The notes under the pieces: generated by a model
What the model saw: only the letters and a program-made list of their open reading frames with translations
What the model was told of the DNA's origin: nothing
Databases searched by the model: none
Program-made: the position numbers and the translations under genes
NCBI GenBank assembly: GCA_016191395.1
Contig: JACPOS010000017.1
Span: 186,001-250,000 of the forward strand
Direction of reading: 5' to 3'
Length of the DNA stretch: 64,000 bases
DNA from: Chloroflexota bacterium
GTDB taxonomy: Bacteria > Chloroflexota > Limnocylindria > Limnocylindrales > CSP1-4
In this document: positions 25,185-33,904 of the stretch, in pieces
How positions within the stretch are numbered: the stretch's first letter is position 1
Layout of the letters: each line of letters begins with the position of its first letter

Positions 25185-26789
25185 TCAGCGAACCGTCACC
25201 TGGACCCTGTCGTGGCCGCGCGCCCCGTCCGGTGCGGGCGACGAGATGGATTCCGTCTGGACCTCGCCGGTCCCGTCGGTGGCACGCACCTCGATGGCGT
25301 GGGCGCCGACGGTTGCATCCCACGGGTACAGCCACTGGACCCAGGTCGCCTTCGAGATCGGCGTGGACAGCTTCGCCTGCGTCCAGCCGGTGCCATCGAT
25401 GTTCACCTCGACGGCGCGAATCCCTCGGTCCGGGGCCCATGCCACGCCCGCGATCGCGGTTCGGCCAGCCGGGACCGACGCGCCGCGCGCCGGCACGTCG
25501 ATGCGGGATTGGGTGAGGATCGGCGCCTTCGCGGACCAGCCGCGGGGGACCCAGAACGCCTGGAATGCGTCGAACCGGGTGAGCTCGAGCTCTGCGAGCC
25601 ATTTGGTCGCGCTCACGTAGCCGTACAGCCCTGGGATGATCAGCCGGGCCGGGTAGCCGTGGGCACGCGGCAGCGGCTCGTCGTTCATGCCCACCGCGAT
25701 CATCGGCACGCGGGACCTGTCCATGACCCACTCGACCGGCATCCCTGCGGTGAAGCCGTCCACGGAGCGCCCGACGAGCTGGTCCGCGTTCGACTGGACA
25801 CCTGCAATGTCGAGGACCGCCCGCAGCGGGACGCCCGTCCACTTCGCGTTGCCCACGAGATCGCCGCCGACCTCGTTGGAGACGCAGGCGATCGTCACGA
25901 ACTGCTCGACGATCGGCAGCGCGACCAGCTCGTCGTAGGTCAGCTCCACCGGGTGATCCACGAGGCCGGTCACCTTGAGGCGCCACGTCGCCCGGTCCAC
26001 GGTTGGTGGGATGAACGCGGTGTCGATGCGGTAGAAGCTGGCGTTCGGCACGACGATCGGCGAGAGGCCGGCGGCCGAGAGATCGGTCGTCGCAAGGTCC
26101 GCGCCGGATGGGAGCAGGGCCGGGACCGGGACGCTCGGAATGGCCGTGACCGGAACGGCGGGCGCCCGCTGCCTCTCGAGCAGGATGCGGCCCAGCGTGC
26201 CCGCGGCCACGGATCCCACCGCGAGCGTGCCGCCCACCTGCAGGAGCGTGCGCCGGCTCCAGTCGGGCATCGACGAGCCCTCCGGTCGTCGCGTTGCCGA
26301 GCCGGCGCGCACGACGCCCGGCTTGACCGAGGCGGCAACGCCGGTGCCCGGCGGGGGCGCCAGCGCGACCAGCCGGCGCAGCAGATAGATGCCGACGAGC
26401 GCCTCCACGGCGGCCGCGGCGACGCTGAGGGTCGCGGCCACGCCTGGCTCCCGCAGCGAGGCGAGGAAGCCCGCGAAGGTGAAGACCACGAGCGCCGCCG
26501 CGGCGGCGTCCGGGCGCTTTGCCGACAGTCGGCCGAGGGCGGCCCCGACCAGCGCCGCCACGAGCACGATGAAGACCTGGAACGCGACCTTGTCGGCCGT
26601 GCCGAAGAGCCCGACGACGATCTCCTTCGCGCCCGGCGGCTGGATGTCGACGATGAATCGCGCGACCGCGAGGAGCGGCGACGGAACGCCGGGAACGAGC
26701 CCGGCGATCAGCTCGCCGACGGCGAGCGCGGCCCCGATCGCGACCGAGCCGGCAAACGCGAGGCGTCGTCCGGAAGGCATGGTGTTCAC
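25185..26789 (-). CDS. Membrane-anchored molybdopterin oxidoreductase (sulfite-oxidase family)
   Basis: 534 residues starting at GTG 26789, with a TAGGCT box seven bases upstream. The first 145 residues hold four TM helices (about 10-34, 66-88, 97-112, 118-141), and a fifth hydrophobic stretch follows an RR pair (about 179-204). The catalytic domain comes next, with the molybdenum-ligating cysteine in TIACVSNEVGG (C302), RAHGYPARLIIPGLYGY and AKWLAELEL. A C-terminal Mo-co dimerisation domain ends the protein. The active domain should face outside. The electron partner is not adjacent; the TM part could pass electrons or only anchor. Confidence 0.87.
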   Translation of the reverse strand: MNTMPSGRRLAFAGSVAIGAALAVGELIAGLVPGVPSPLLAVARFIVDIQPPGAKEIVVGLFGTADKVAFQVFIVLVAALVGAALGRLSAKRPDAAAAALVVFTFAGFLASLREPGVAATLSVAAAAVEALVGIYLLRRLVALAPPPGTGVAASVKPGVVRAGSATRRPEGSSMPDWSRRTLLQVGGTLAVGSVAAGTLGRILLERQRAPAVPVTAIPSVPVPALLPSGADLATTDLSAAGLSPIVVPNASFYRIDTAFIPPTVDRATWRLKVTGLVDHPVELTYDELVALPIVEQFVTIACVSNEVGGDLVGNAKWTGVPLRAVLDIAGVQSNADQLVGRSVDGFTAGMPVEWVMDRSRVPMIAVGMNDEPLPRAHGYPARLIIPGLYGYVSATKWLAELELTRFDAFQAFWVPRGWSAKAPILTQSRIDVPARGASVPAGRTAIAGVAWAPDRGIRAVEVNIDGTGWTQAKLSTPISKATWVQWLYPWDATVGAHAIEVRATDGTGEVQTESISSPAPDGARGHDRVQVTVR

Positions 26790-26796
26790 GCAGGGA

Positions 26797-26802
26797 AGCC
26801 TA
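26797..26802 (-). promoter_or_regulatory. Predicted -10 box, leaderless geometry, before the molybdopterin oxidoreductase
   Basis: TAGGCT on the minus strand, seven bases before GTG 26789. It supports GTG over the ATG three codons downstream. Confidence 0.45.
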
Positions 26803-26852
26803 GGGCCGGGATCATGACGGGACGCTGACTGGGCCGGTTCGGCCGTCCGGGC

Positions 26853-27344
26853 TCAAGCGCTGGGCGCGTTCCCGTTGCCGAGGCGGGCGAGGATGTTCTT
26901 CTCGAGATCCAGGATGCGCTGCTCCAGCGCCTCCACCTGCTTGAGGATCTCCTGGTTCCCCTGGCTCAGGGCCTTGTTGCCCTCGAGGAGCTCCACGTTC
27001 TGCTTCTCCTCGATGTCCGCCTCCGACGCGGCGTGCTCCAGGGTCATCCGGTCCCGCAACGCCTGGCGGTTGCCGGCCAGCAGGATGAGTGGCGCCGCAT
27101 AGGCAGCCTGCGTGGAGAACGCCAGGTTCAGGAGGATGAACGGGTACGGGTCGAAGTGGAACAGCAGCCAGATGTTCCCGCCGATCCAGATGACGACGAT
27201 GACGGTCTGGACGATGATGAACTTCCAGCTGCCCATGAAGCCCGTGACCCGGTCCGCGATCCGGGCACCCAGCGGCGCCTCCTCCACCATGGCCCGGTTG
27301 ACCGGGTGGCGCATGCCCCCTGGATGGGTTCGTGTTCCGGCCAT
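26853..27344 (-). CDS. DUF1003 membrane protein
   Basis: 163 residues. Two TM helices (VQTVIVVIWIGGNIWLLFHF and PFILLNLAFSTQAAYAAPLIL, residues about 45-90) are followed by NRQALRDRM, the DUF1003 signature, and a C-terminal coiled coil of about 60 residues rich in Glu and Leu (NQEILKQVEALEQRILDLEK). ATG 27344 has GGAGGT six bases upstream and is preferred to ATG 27410. The family is uncharacterised. It diverges from mgtC. Confidence 0.82.
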   Translation of the reverse strand: MAGTRTHPGGMRHPVNRAMVEEAPLGARIADRVTGFMGSWKFIIVQTVIVVIWIGGNIWLLFHFDPYPFILLNLAFSTQAAYAAPLILLAGNRQALRDRMTLEHAASEADIEEKQNVELLEGNKALSQGNQEILKQVEALEQRILDLEKNILARLGNGNAPSA

Positions 27345-27350
27345 GCCCGT

Positions 27351-27356
27351 ACCTCC
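27351..27356 (-). promoter_or_regulatory. Ribosome binding site fixing the DUF1003 start
   Basis: GGAGGT on the minus strand, six bases before ATG 27344. The upstream candidate ATG 27410 has no such site. Confidence 0.55.
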
Positions 27357-27439
27357 GCCGCTCGCCCCGTGATCGACAGCCGCCATCATGCGCGTCCGCT
27401 CCGGATTCATCCGGCTCGCAGAGGGCGCCCCGGCGCGAG

Positions 27440-27445
27440 TAACCT
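27440..27445 (+). promoter_or_regulatory. Predicted -10 box, leaderless geometry, before mgtC
   Basis: TAACCT, six bases (tcgcgg), ATG 27452. Confidence 0.45.
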
Positions 27446-27451
27446 TCGCGG

Positions 27452-28153
27452 ATGATCGACGTGCCGCTCCAGCTGGACCTCTCGGTGCGCCTCATCGTCG
27501 CGTCCATCCTCGGGCTCGCGATCGGGTTCGAGCGCGAGATCCACGGCCACCCGGCGGGCCTGCGGACCCACATGCTGGTCGCGGTCGGCTCCGGCCTGTT
27601 CACGGTGCTGTCCATCTACGGCTTCATCGGTGAGCCGTCGGCAGGTGCCGCGGCCGGCCGGGTCGCGGCGGTGGACCCCACCCGTATCGCCGCGCAGATC
27701 GTGTCCGGCATCGGCTTTCTCGGCGCCGGCGCGATCCTCAAGGACGGCATCGTCATCCGCGGCCTCACCACGGCGGCGAGCCTGTGGGCCACGTCGGCCG
27801 TGGGGATGGCCGCCGGCGCCGGCGAATACCTGATCGCCGCGGTCGCGGCGGCCGTGATCCTCGTCAGCCTCTGGCCGATCAACGCGATCGCGGACCGGCT
27901 GCACGGCTCCAACCTCCCCGAGACGCAGGTTCGGCTCACGATGAAGCGGGTCGACTCCCTTGGGCAGGTGTCCGAGATCCTCATCCTCAACAAGCTGGAA
28001 ATCGGCCAGATCGCGACGCAGCGCCTGGGCAAGGACAGCTACCAGGCCGACGTGGCGATCCGCGGCCGGAACTCGGCCGCCATCTCCGCCGCGTTCGAGC
28101 AGATCGCCGGCATCCCTGGCGTCGACATCGTCTCGACGTCGCAGGCAGATTGA
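27452..28153 (+). CDS. mgtC: MgtC/SapB family membrane protein
   Basis: 233 residues. The N-terminal MgtC domain shows RLIVASILGLAIGFEREIHGHPAGLRTH, IVSGIGFLGAGAILKDG and GLTTAASLWATSAVGMAAGAG, with four to five TM helices to about residue 148. A soluble C-terminal ACT-like domain (QVRLTMKRVDSLGQVSEIL) follows. MgtC proteins help survival at low magnesium and modulate F-type ATPase in some bacteria; they are not proven transporters. It is coupled to the next gene by TTGA overlap. Confidence 0.88.
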   Translation: MIDVPLQLDLSVRLIVASILGLAIGFEREIHGHPAGLRTHMLVAVGSGLFTVLSIYGFIGEPSAGAAAGRVAAVDPTRIAAQIVSGIGFLGAGAILKDGIVIRGLTTAASLWATSAVGMAAGAGEYLIAAVAAAVILVSLWPINAIADRLHGSNLPETQVRLTMKRVDSLGQVSEILILNKLEIGQIATQRLGKDSYQADVAIRGRNSAAISAAFEQIAGIPGVDIVSTSQAD

Positions 28154-29358
28154 GCGGCGCGATCCGCGCCCGCGATCTCGGCATTGCGATCGGGGAGGGG
28201 ACGCCCGGACCGCTGAACGCCATCACCGACGTAGCAGGCGTTCGCGTCGGTCACAGCACCATCGTCTCGGGCGAAGGCCCGCTCGTCGTCGGGGACGGCC
28301 CGGTGCGAACCGGCGTGACGGTGATCGACCCGCACGACGGTGACACCTGGACCGAGCCGGTGTTCGCGGGCTGCCACACGCTCAACGGCAATGGCGACGT
28401 GACCGGCCTCGAGTGGATCCGCGAGGCCGGGCTCCTGCACGGCTCCATCGCGATCACGAACACGCATTCCGTCGGAACGGTGCGCGATGCGCTCGTCGCC
28501 CATGCCGTCCGCACCCGGAAGCCCGGCTCGGCGTACTGGTCGCTCCCGGTGGTGGGCGAGACCTGGGACGGCCGGTTGTCCGACATCGCCGGGCAGCACG
28601 TCCGGCCAGAGCACCTGGATGCGGCCATCGCGGACCTCCGTGGCGGACCCGTGACCGAGGGCAATGTTGGCGGCGGGACGGGGATGCTCTGCCACGAATT
28701 CAAGGGCGGGATCGGAACGTCCTCGCGGGTCGTCCCTGCGGCCGTCGGAGGGTGGACCGTGGGCGTGCTCGTCCAGGCGAACTACGGACGCCGCGGCCTG
28801 CTCCGAATTGACGGTGTCCCGGTCGGGGCCGCAATTCCAACGACCGAGGTGCCGTCTCCATGGGCGCGTCCTCGGCGTGGCATCGCCTGGGACGATCAGC
28901 TCGTCGCCGGTTTCGATGACCCCGACGACGAGTGGCACGACCCGACGCCCCGTCTTGGGCGCGATGGCTCGATCATCATCGTGGTCGCGACGGACGCTCC
29001 GCTGCTGCCGGGCCAGTGCGCCCGGCTGGCCCAGCGAGCAGGGCTCGGCCTGGCTCGCACCGGTGGGCTTGGATCGACGTCCTCCGGCGACCTGTTCATC
29101 GCGTTCGCCACCGGGAATCGCGGGCTGCCACCCGGCGAGGCGCCGGCCGGCTCCACGGGCGTGATCGAGATCAGGGCGCTCGTCGATACGGCGCTGGATC
29201 CGCTGTTCGAAGCCACGGTCGAGGCGACCGAGGAGGCCATCGCCAACGCGCTCGTCGCGGCGGAGACCATGACGGGCCGCGACGGGGTGACCGCCCACCG
29301 CCTTCCGCACGACCGGCTGGTCGGGGTCATGCGCCGCTACGGCCGCCTGGGCGGCTGA
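28150..29358 (+). CDS. P1 family (DmpA-type) aminopeptidase
   Basis: 402 residues from a TTG that overlaps the mgtC stop. Peptidase family S58 features are visible: NAITDVAGVRVGHSTI at the N-terminus, NGNGDVTGLEWI, EGNVGGGTGMLCHEFKGGIGTSSRVV with the autoprocessing serine, and TSSGDLFIAFATGN at the C-terminus. These self-cleaving N-terminal nucleophile enzymes release N-terminal residues or beta-amino acids. Pairing with mgtC is unusual and may be only positional. Confidence 0.88.
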   Translation: MSGAIRARDLGIAIGEGTPGPLNAITDVAGVRVGHSTIVSGEGPLVVGDGPVRTGVTVIDPHDGDTWTEPVFAGCHTLNGNGDVTGLEWIREAGLLHGSIAITNTHSVGTVRDALVAHAVRTRKPGSAYWSLPVVGETWDGRLSDIAGQHVRPEHLDAAIADLRGGPVTEGNVGGGTGMLCHEFKGGIGTSSRVVPAAVGGWTVGVLVQANYGRRGLLRIDGVPVGAAIPTTEVPSPWARPRRGIAWDDQLVAGFDDPDDEWHDPTPRLGRDGSIIIVVATDAPLLPGQCARLAQRAGLGLARTGGLGSTSSGDLFIAFATGNRGLPPGEAPAGSTGVIEIRALVDTALDPLFEATVEATEEAIANALVAAETMTGRDGVTAHRLPHDRLVGVMRRYGRLGG

Positions 29359-29401
29359 CCGCATCCGGGTGGGACGGGACGCCCGAGCGCAGCCGCAGGC
29401 A

Positions 29402-29407
29402 TAGCAT
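29402..29407 (+). promoter_or_regulatory. Predicted -10 box, leaderless geometry, before the KdpD-like kinase
   Basis: TAGCAT, six bases (ccactc), GTG 29414. It would start the two-component operon at its own start codon. Confidence 0.5.
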
Positions 29408-29413
29408 CCACTC

Positions 29414-30994
29414 GTGCAAGCGCTGAGCGCGTCGCTGCGAACGCGGTTTCCCGGACTCGCCCTCGGCAGCGTGGGACGGCTCCTCCTGGTCGCGGTCCCG
29501 GCGCTCACCGCGGCATCCGCGCTCGTGTGGCTGCTGGAGGAGCGGTTCGGAATCCCGGACGCGTCGCCCGTGTACCTGCTGGCCGTGGTCGTCACGGCGC
29601 TCGTGTCGGGGACCGCGGGCGCGCTCGGAGCCGCCGTCATCGGGATCCTCCTGTACGACTACCTGTTCACCAAGCCCTTCGCCACGCTGGAGATCAGCGA
29701 CCCGGGCGAGTGGCTGAGCCTTGTCCTGCTGCTGTTCGTGGGCCTCGTCGTGGGCCAGCTCACCGCACTCGAGCGTTCGCGGACGCTGACCGCGGAGGCC
29801 CGCGAACGTGAGGCGCGCGAGCTGTTCCTGGTGAGCCGCGCCCTTGCCACGCGGTCGTCGATGGTCGCGGTGCTCCAGGAGATCGCCGAGCTGCTGCTCC
29901 GGGCCGGCGGGATGAGCGGGCTCTGGATCTCGCTCGGCGCCGACGAGGCATCCGAGCGGGTTGCCGCGGAAGCGGGCACCCGGGTCCAGCCGGGTGGCCT
30001 GTACTGGCAGCTGCGTCGCTTCCCAGGCGAGCAGCCGGCGGAGTGGGTGCGCATCCACCAGCCCTCGGCCGGTCGGGCGCGCGCCGCGCACGAGACGTTC
30101 CGGGTTCGGATCGAGGCGGGCGGCCGGCCGCTGGGATCGATCTGGGCGGTGCGGGAGCGCGGTGGCGCGAACCCCGACAGGTCGGCGACGCGACTGATCT
30201 CGGCGGGCGCAGACCAGGTCGGGCAGGCGCTCGCCCAGGATCGCCTCGCATCGGAGGCGCAGGCCGCCGACGTCGCGCGCCAGAGCGATGCGCTCAAGTC
30301 CGCGCTGCTGCAGTCCGTGTCGCACGACCTGCGGACCCCGCTCGCAACCATTCGGGCGGCGGCCGGGACGCTCCAGCCGGACAGCGACCTGGACCACGAC
30401 GGGCGGCGCGCCAGCGCCGCCGCGATCGAGCGTGAGGTGGAGCGGCTGGATCGGCTGGTTGCCAACCTGCTGGATCTCAGCCGGATCGAGGCCGGCGAGC
30501 TCCGGGCGAACCTCGACGTGTACGAGCTGGACGACCTGGCGAGCAGGACGATCGACCGCTTCGCGCCCCGGCTTGCCGGCCACGACGTCCGGGTGGACGT
30601 GCCGGCGATCCCGGTGCTCGTGGACCCGGTCTTCCTCGACGAGGCGCTGACCAACCTTCTCGACAACGCCCTCAAGTTCACCGGACCGGCCTCGGCGATC
30701 CGCATCGGCGCCGCTGCACCCGGCGACCAGGTGGTGAGCCTCGTCGTGGAGGACGACGGCGCGGGCGTGCCCGACGAGCTGCTCGCGCGGGTCTTCGAGA
30801 AGTTCTTCCGTGCGCCCGGCAGCGGCGTTCGGGGTCGCCCCGGAACCGGGATCGGGCTTGCAGTGGTGTACGGCCTCGTTCGGGCGATGGGTGGGGACGC
30901 CCGCGCCCGGCGGAGCGAGCTGGGCGGGCTGGCGGTCGAGATCGACCTGCCCCGAGCGAAGCTGCCGGCCGAGCTGGACCCGACGCCCGCATGA
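29414..30994 (+). CDS. KdpD-like sensor histidine kinase lacking the KdpD/USP N-terminal half
   Basis: 526 residues, compared with about 890 for KdpD. It begins directly with the DUF4118 four-helix membrane module (residues about 20-116, including LLYDYLFTKPF), then a GAF-like domain (about 135-275), the dimerisation/H-box SVSHDLRTPLATIRAA (H304) and an HATPase (NLLDNALKFT, DDGAGVP, GTGIGLAV). The N-terminal KdpD and universal-stress domains that sense potassium and c-di-AMP in E. coli and Gram-positives are missing. It is followed by its regulator and then KimA-like potassium transporters; no kdpFABC is in the window. Confidence 0.88.
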   Translation: MQALSASLRTRFPGLALGSVGRLLLVAVPALTAASALVWLLEERFGIPDASPVYLLAVVVTALVSGTAGALGAAVIGILLYDYLFTKPFATLEISDPGEWLSLVLLLFVGLVVGQLTALERSRTLTAEAREREARELFLVSRALATRSSMVAVLQEIAELLLRAGGMSGLWISLGADEASERVAAEAGTRVQPGGLYWQLRRFPGEQPAEWVRIHQPSAGRARAAHETFRVRIEAGGRPLGSIWAVRERGGANPDRSATRLISAGADQVGQALAQDRLASEAQAADVARQSDALKSALLQSVSHDLRTPLATIRAAAGTLQPDSDLDHDGRRASAAAIEREVERLDRLVANLLDLSRIEAGELRANLDVYELDDLASRTIDRFAPRLAGHDVRVDVPAIPVLVDPVFLDEALTNLLDNALKFTGPASAIRIGAAAPGDQVVSLVVEDDGAGVPDELLARVFEKFFRAPGSGVRGRPGTGIGLAVVYGLVRAMGGDARARRSELGGLAVEIDLPRAKLPAELDPTPA

Positions 30995-31001
30995 GCAACC
31001 C

Positions 31002-31733
31002 GTGACCGCCCCGGGCGCGACCGTTCTCGTCGTCGAGGACGACGACGAGACACGCGCCGTGCTGGTCCGCGAGCTCGGCTCGCGCGGCTACCGGATCCAG
31101 GAGGCAGCGGACGGGCAATCCGCGCTCGAACGCTGGGAATCCAGTCGACCGGACGTCGTCCTGCTCGACCTGGGCCTCCCGGACATGGATGGCCTGGAGG
31201 TGATCCGCCGCATCCGGCGCGAGGCAATGACGCCCATCGTGATCCTGTCCGGGCGCTATGCGGAGCGCGAGAAGGTGGAGGCACTGGAGCGCGGCGCCGA
31301 CGACTACGTCACGAAGCCGTTCGGGCTGGAGGAGCTCCATGCCCGCCTGCGGGTGGCGCTGCGCCGCGCTGCCGGCCCGGGCGGCGACGTCGGCGCGCGA
31401 ATCACCGTGGGGCCGCTGGTCTTCGACGTGAGCCGGCACGAGGTCGCCATCGACGGGCGAGCCGTGGACCTGACGCCGCGCGAGTTCGAGCTCCTACGCG
31501 TCCTCCTCGGCGAGCAGGGCCGCGTCGTGACCAAGGGCAAGCTGCTGCGCGCCGTGTGGGGCCAGGCCTACCAGGGCGAGGACAGCTACGTGTACGTCCA
31601 TGTCAGCCAGCTCCGCCACAAGCTCGCCGCCGCAGATCCCGACGGGGCCCTCCGCGACCTCATCGTGACGGAGCCGGGCGTCGGCTACCGCGTCCGCGCG
31701 CCTGATGGCGGGGAGCCGGCGGCCCAAACCTGA
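31002..31733 (+). CDS. KdpE-like OmpR-family response regulator
   Basis: 243 residues from GTG 31002. The receiver domain has the acidic pair VVEDDDE, phospho-acceptor D56 in DVVLLDLGLP and the lysine in DDYVTKPF. The C-terminal winged helix (LTPREFELLRVLL ... YVYVHVSQLRHKL ... EPGVGYRVRAP) is OmpR/KdpE type. It starts seven bases after the kinase stop, so the two are one transcript. The likely targets are the transporter genes downstream. Confidence 0.9.
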   Translation: MTAPGATVLVVEDDDETRAVLVRELGSRGYRIQEAADGQSALERWESSRPDVVLLDLGLPDMDGLEVIRRIRREAMTPIVILSGRYAEREKVEALERGADDYVTKPFGLEELHARLRVALRRAAGPGGDVGARITVGPLVFDVSRHEVAIDGRAVDLTPREFELLRVLLGEQGRVVTKGKLLRAVWGQAYQGEDSYVYVHVSQLRHKLAAADPDGALRDLIVTEPGVGYRVRAPDGGEPAAQT

Positions 31734-31801
31734 GAAGAACTTAAGCCTCCGGCGGCCGCACGGCGCCCGTTCCTCTTGGGCCTCGCGAGCACGCTTGGTA
31801 C

Positions 31802-33892
31802 ATGAACACGAAGACCAGCCGGAGCGGCACGAAACGCCCTGGGCGACCCGCGGGTCGGCGTGGCGTGAAGCTGGCGGATCGTCGCGTCCGGGTAGAGCGG
31901 CCGCACGCGCCGTATTTCCGGTACGCGGACGAGGGCCAGCTCATTGCGCGCCAGGCGGCGTCGGCGCCGCGAACCGCAGCCGGGCGCCAGCTCGCGCGTG
32001 TGCGCTCCGTCCTGTTCGGGCGGCCGCTGTCCATCCACGACGAGATCGGGGAGCGGCTGTCAAAGGTCAAGGCGCTCGCGATCTTCAGCTCCGACGCGAT
32101 CAGCTCGTCCGCATACGCCACCGAGGAGATCCTCCGCGTCCTGGTCCTGGCCGGCGCCGTCGCGCTGTCGTCGTCGATCGAGATCTCCGTGGCGATCGCC
32201 GCCCTGCTTGCGATCGTCGCGCTGAGCTACCGCCAGGTCTGCACGGCGTTCCCGAACGGTGGCGGCGCCTATGCGGTCGCCAAGTCCGAGCTCACGCCAC
32301 TCCTTGGCCTCGTCGCCGCCGCCGCGCTCCTGATCGACTACGTGATGACGGTCGCCGTCTCGACATCGTCAGCCCTGGACCAGCTCGCCTCGCTGGTGCC
32401 CGCGGCGGGCGACTACAAGGTGCTGATCGCGGTCTCGGTCATCACCCTCATGACGATCGCGAACCTGCGAGGCCTCCGGGAGTCCGGGAACATCTTCGCG
32501 GTCCCGACCTACGTGTTCGTCGTGCTCGCGCTCGGCATCGTCGTCATCGGCATCGTGAACGTGGTGACCGGTGCGGCACACCCGTTGCCGCGCCAGGCGA
32601 ACGCGGAGAGCTTCGGCCTGGAGCCGCTGGTCATCCTCCTGATCCTGAAGGCCTTCGCGAGCGGGTCCGTCGCCCTGACCGGCGTCGAGGCGATCGCGAA
32701 CGGCGTGCCCGCGTTCAAGCCGCCGGAAGCGAAGAACGCCTCGAACACGATGGCCGCGATGGCCATCCTCCTCGGCGTGATCTTCATCGGCGTGTCGATC
32801 GTGGCGTACGCGTACGCGGTCGTCCCGTCCATCGGCGGCTTCCCGTCGGTCATCTCGCTGGTCTCGGGCGCGGTCTACGGCGACGGCTCCATCCTCCAGG
32901 GGCTGTTCCTCGTGGCCACGATGCTGATCCTGTTCCTGGCCGCGAACACCTCGTACAACGCCTTCCCGCGACTCGCCGCCCTGCTCGCGATCGACGGCTA
33001 CATGCCGCGCCAGTTCAGCTTCCGCGGCGACCGGCTTGCCTATTCGTGGGGCATCGTGCTCCTCGCGGGCGTCGCGGCTGCCCTCGTCGCGGCCTTCGGC
33101 GGAACGACCACATTGCTCATCCCGCTGTACGCGGTGGGCGTGTTCGTGTGCTTCTCGCTCTCGCAGGCGGGTATGGTCCGGCATTGGCTACGGGTCCGCG
33201 GCCAGAGCTGGCGGCGTCGCCTCGCCATCAACGGCCTCGGCGCGATCGTCACCACCGTGGTGCTCGCCATCGTGGTCTACGAGAAGTTCTTCGGCGGCGC
33301 GTACCTCGTCGTCATCCTCATCCCGCTACTGGTCGGCGGGATGCTGTTCATCCATCGCCAGTACAAGGCGTCGGCTGCGCAGCTGGCCATCGGGCCGGAC
33401 GCAGTCATCCCGACACCGCACCGGGAGGACCGGATCGTCGTGCCAGTCGCGGGCATCGATCGTGCAGTCGTCCAGGCGGTCAATGTCGGGCGGTCGATCG
33501 GCGCGGGCGTTCGAGCGGTGATCATCTCCGACCGGCCGGAGCAGGCGCTCGCCCTTCGAGACGAGTGGGATCCGCGCTTCGAGGACGTCCCGCTGGACAT
33601 CGTCGAGTCGCCGTACCGCGCGCTCGCGGGCCCCATGCTCGCCTACCTCGACTGGCTGGACGAGGCGTGGCCCTGGGAGGGCGAGCAACCCATCACGTTC
33701 GTCATCGTCCCCGAGTTCGTGCCCCGCCACTGGTGGGAGCGCCCCCTGTACAACCAGGCGGCCAAGTCGCTCCGAGCCGCGCTCATCGGGCGCCCGCACA
33801 CGGTCGTCGTGGACATGCCGTACCAGCGCCGCGAGACCGCCTCCCGCGCACGCGCCGGAACCGCACACACGGCACCGCCGACCCCGGCGTAG
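31802..33892 (+). CDS. KimA-type high-affinity potassium transporter, copy 1
   Basis: 696 residues of the APC superfamily. It aligns throughout with B. subtilis KimA (YdaO): SSDAISSSAYATEEIL (D98 and Y105 sit at the spacing of KimA D36 and Y43), LLIDYVMTVAVS (the D-Y-x-x-T potassium site), ALTGVEAIANGVPAFKPP, and LIPLYAVGVFVCFSLSQAGM. Twelve TM helices are followed by a 190-residue soluble domain (VPVAGIDRAVVQAVNVG) like the KimA dimerisation domain. About 80 extra residues precede the first helix. Potassium-proton symport is inferred from homology; an amino-acid substrate is the alternative. Confidence 0.85.
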   Translation: MNTKTSRSGTKRPGRPAGRRGVKLADRRVRVERPHAPYFRYADEGQLIARQAASAPRTAAGRQLARVRSVLFGRPLSIHDEIGERLSKVKALAIFSSDAISSSAYATEEILRVLVLAGAVALSSSIEISVAIAALLAIVALSYRQVCTAFPNGGGAYAVAKSELTPLLGLVAAAALLIDYVMTVAVSTSSALDQLASLVPAAGDYKVLIAVSVITLMTIANLRGLRESGNIFAVPTYVFVVLALGIVVIGIVNVVTGAAHPLPRQANAESFGLEPLVILLILKAFASGSVALTGVEAIANGVPAFKPPEAKNASNTMAAMAILLGVIFIGVSIVAYAYAVVPSIGGFPSVISLVSGAVYGDGSILQGLFLVATMLILFLAANTSYNAFPRLAALLAIDGYMPRQFSFRGDRLAYSWGIVLLAGVAAALVAAFGGTTTLLIPLYAVGVFVCFSLSQAGMVRHWLRVRGQSWRRRLAINGLGAIVTTVVLAIVVYEKFFGGAYLVVILIPLLVGGMLFIHRQYKASAAQLAIGPDAVIPTPHREDRIVVPVAGIDRAVVQAVNVGRSIGAGVRAVIISDRPEQALALRDEWDPRFEDVPLDIVESPYRALAGPMLAYLDWLDEAWPWEGEQPITFVIVPEFVPRHWWERPLYNQAAKSLRAALIGRPHTVVVDMPYQRRETASRARAGTAHTAPPTPA

Positions 33893-33904
33893 CGGCGCCA
33901 CCCG

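Noticed and set aside
31734-31801. c-di-AMP (ydaO) riboswitch before the first KimA gene, as in Bacillus
   Set aside because: The gap to the regulator gene is only 68 bases, too short for the aptamer, and lacks its conserved segments.
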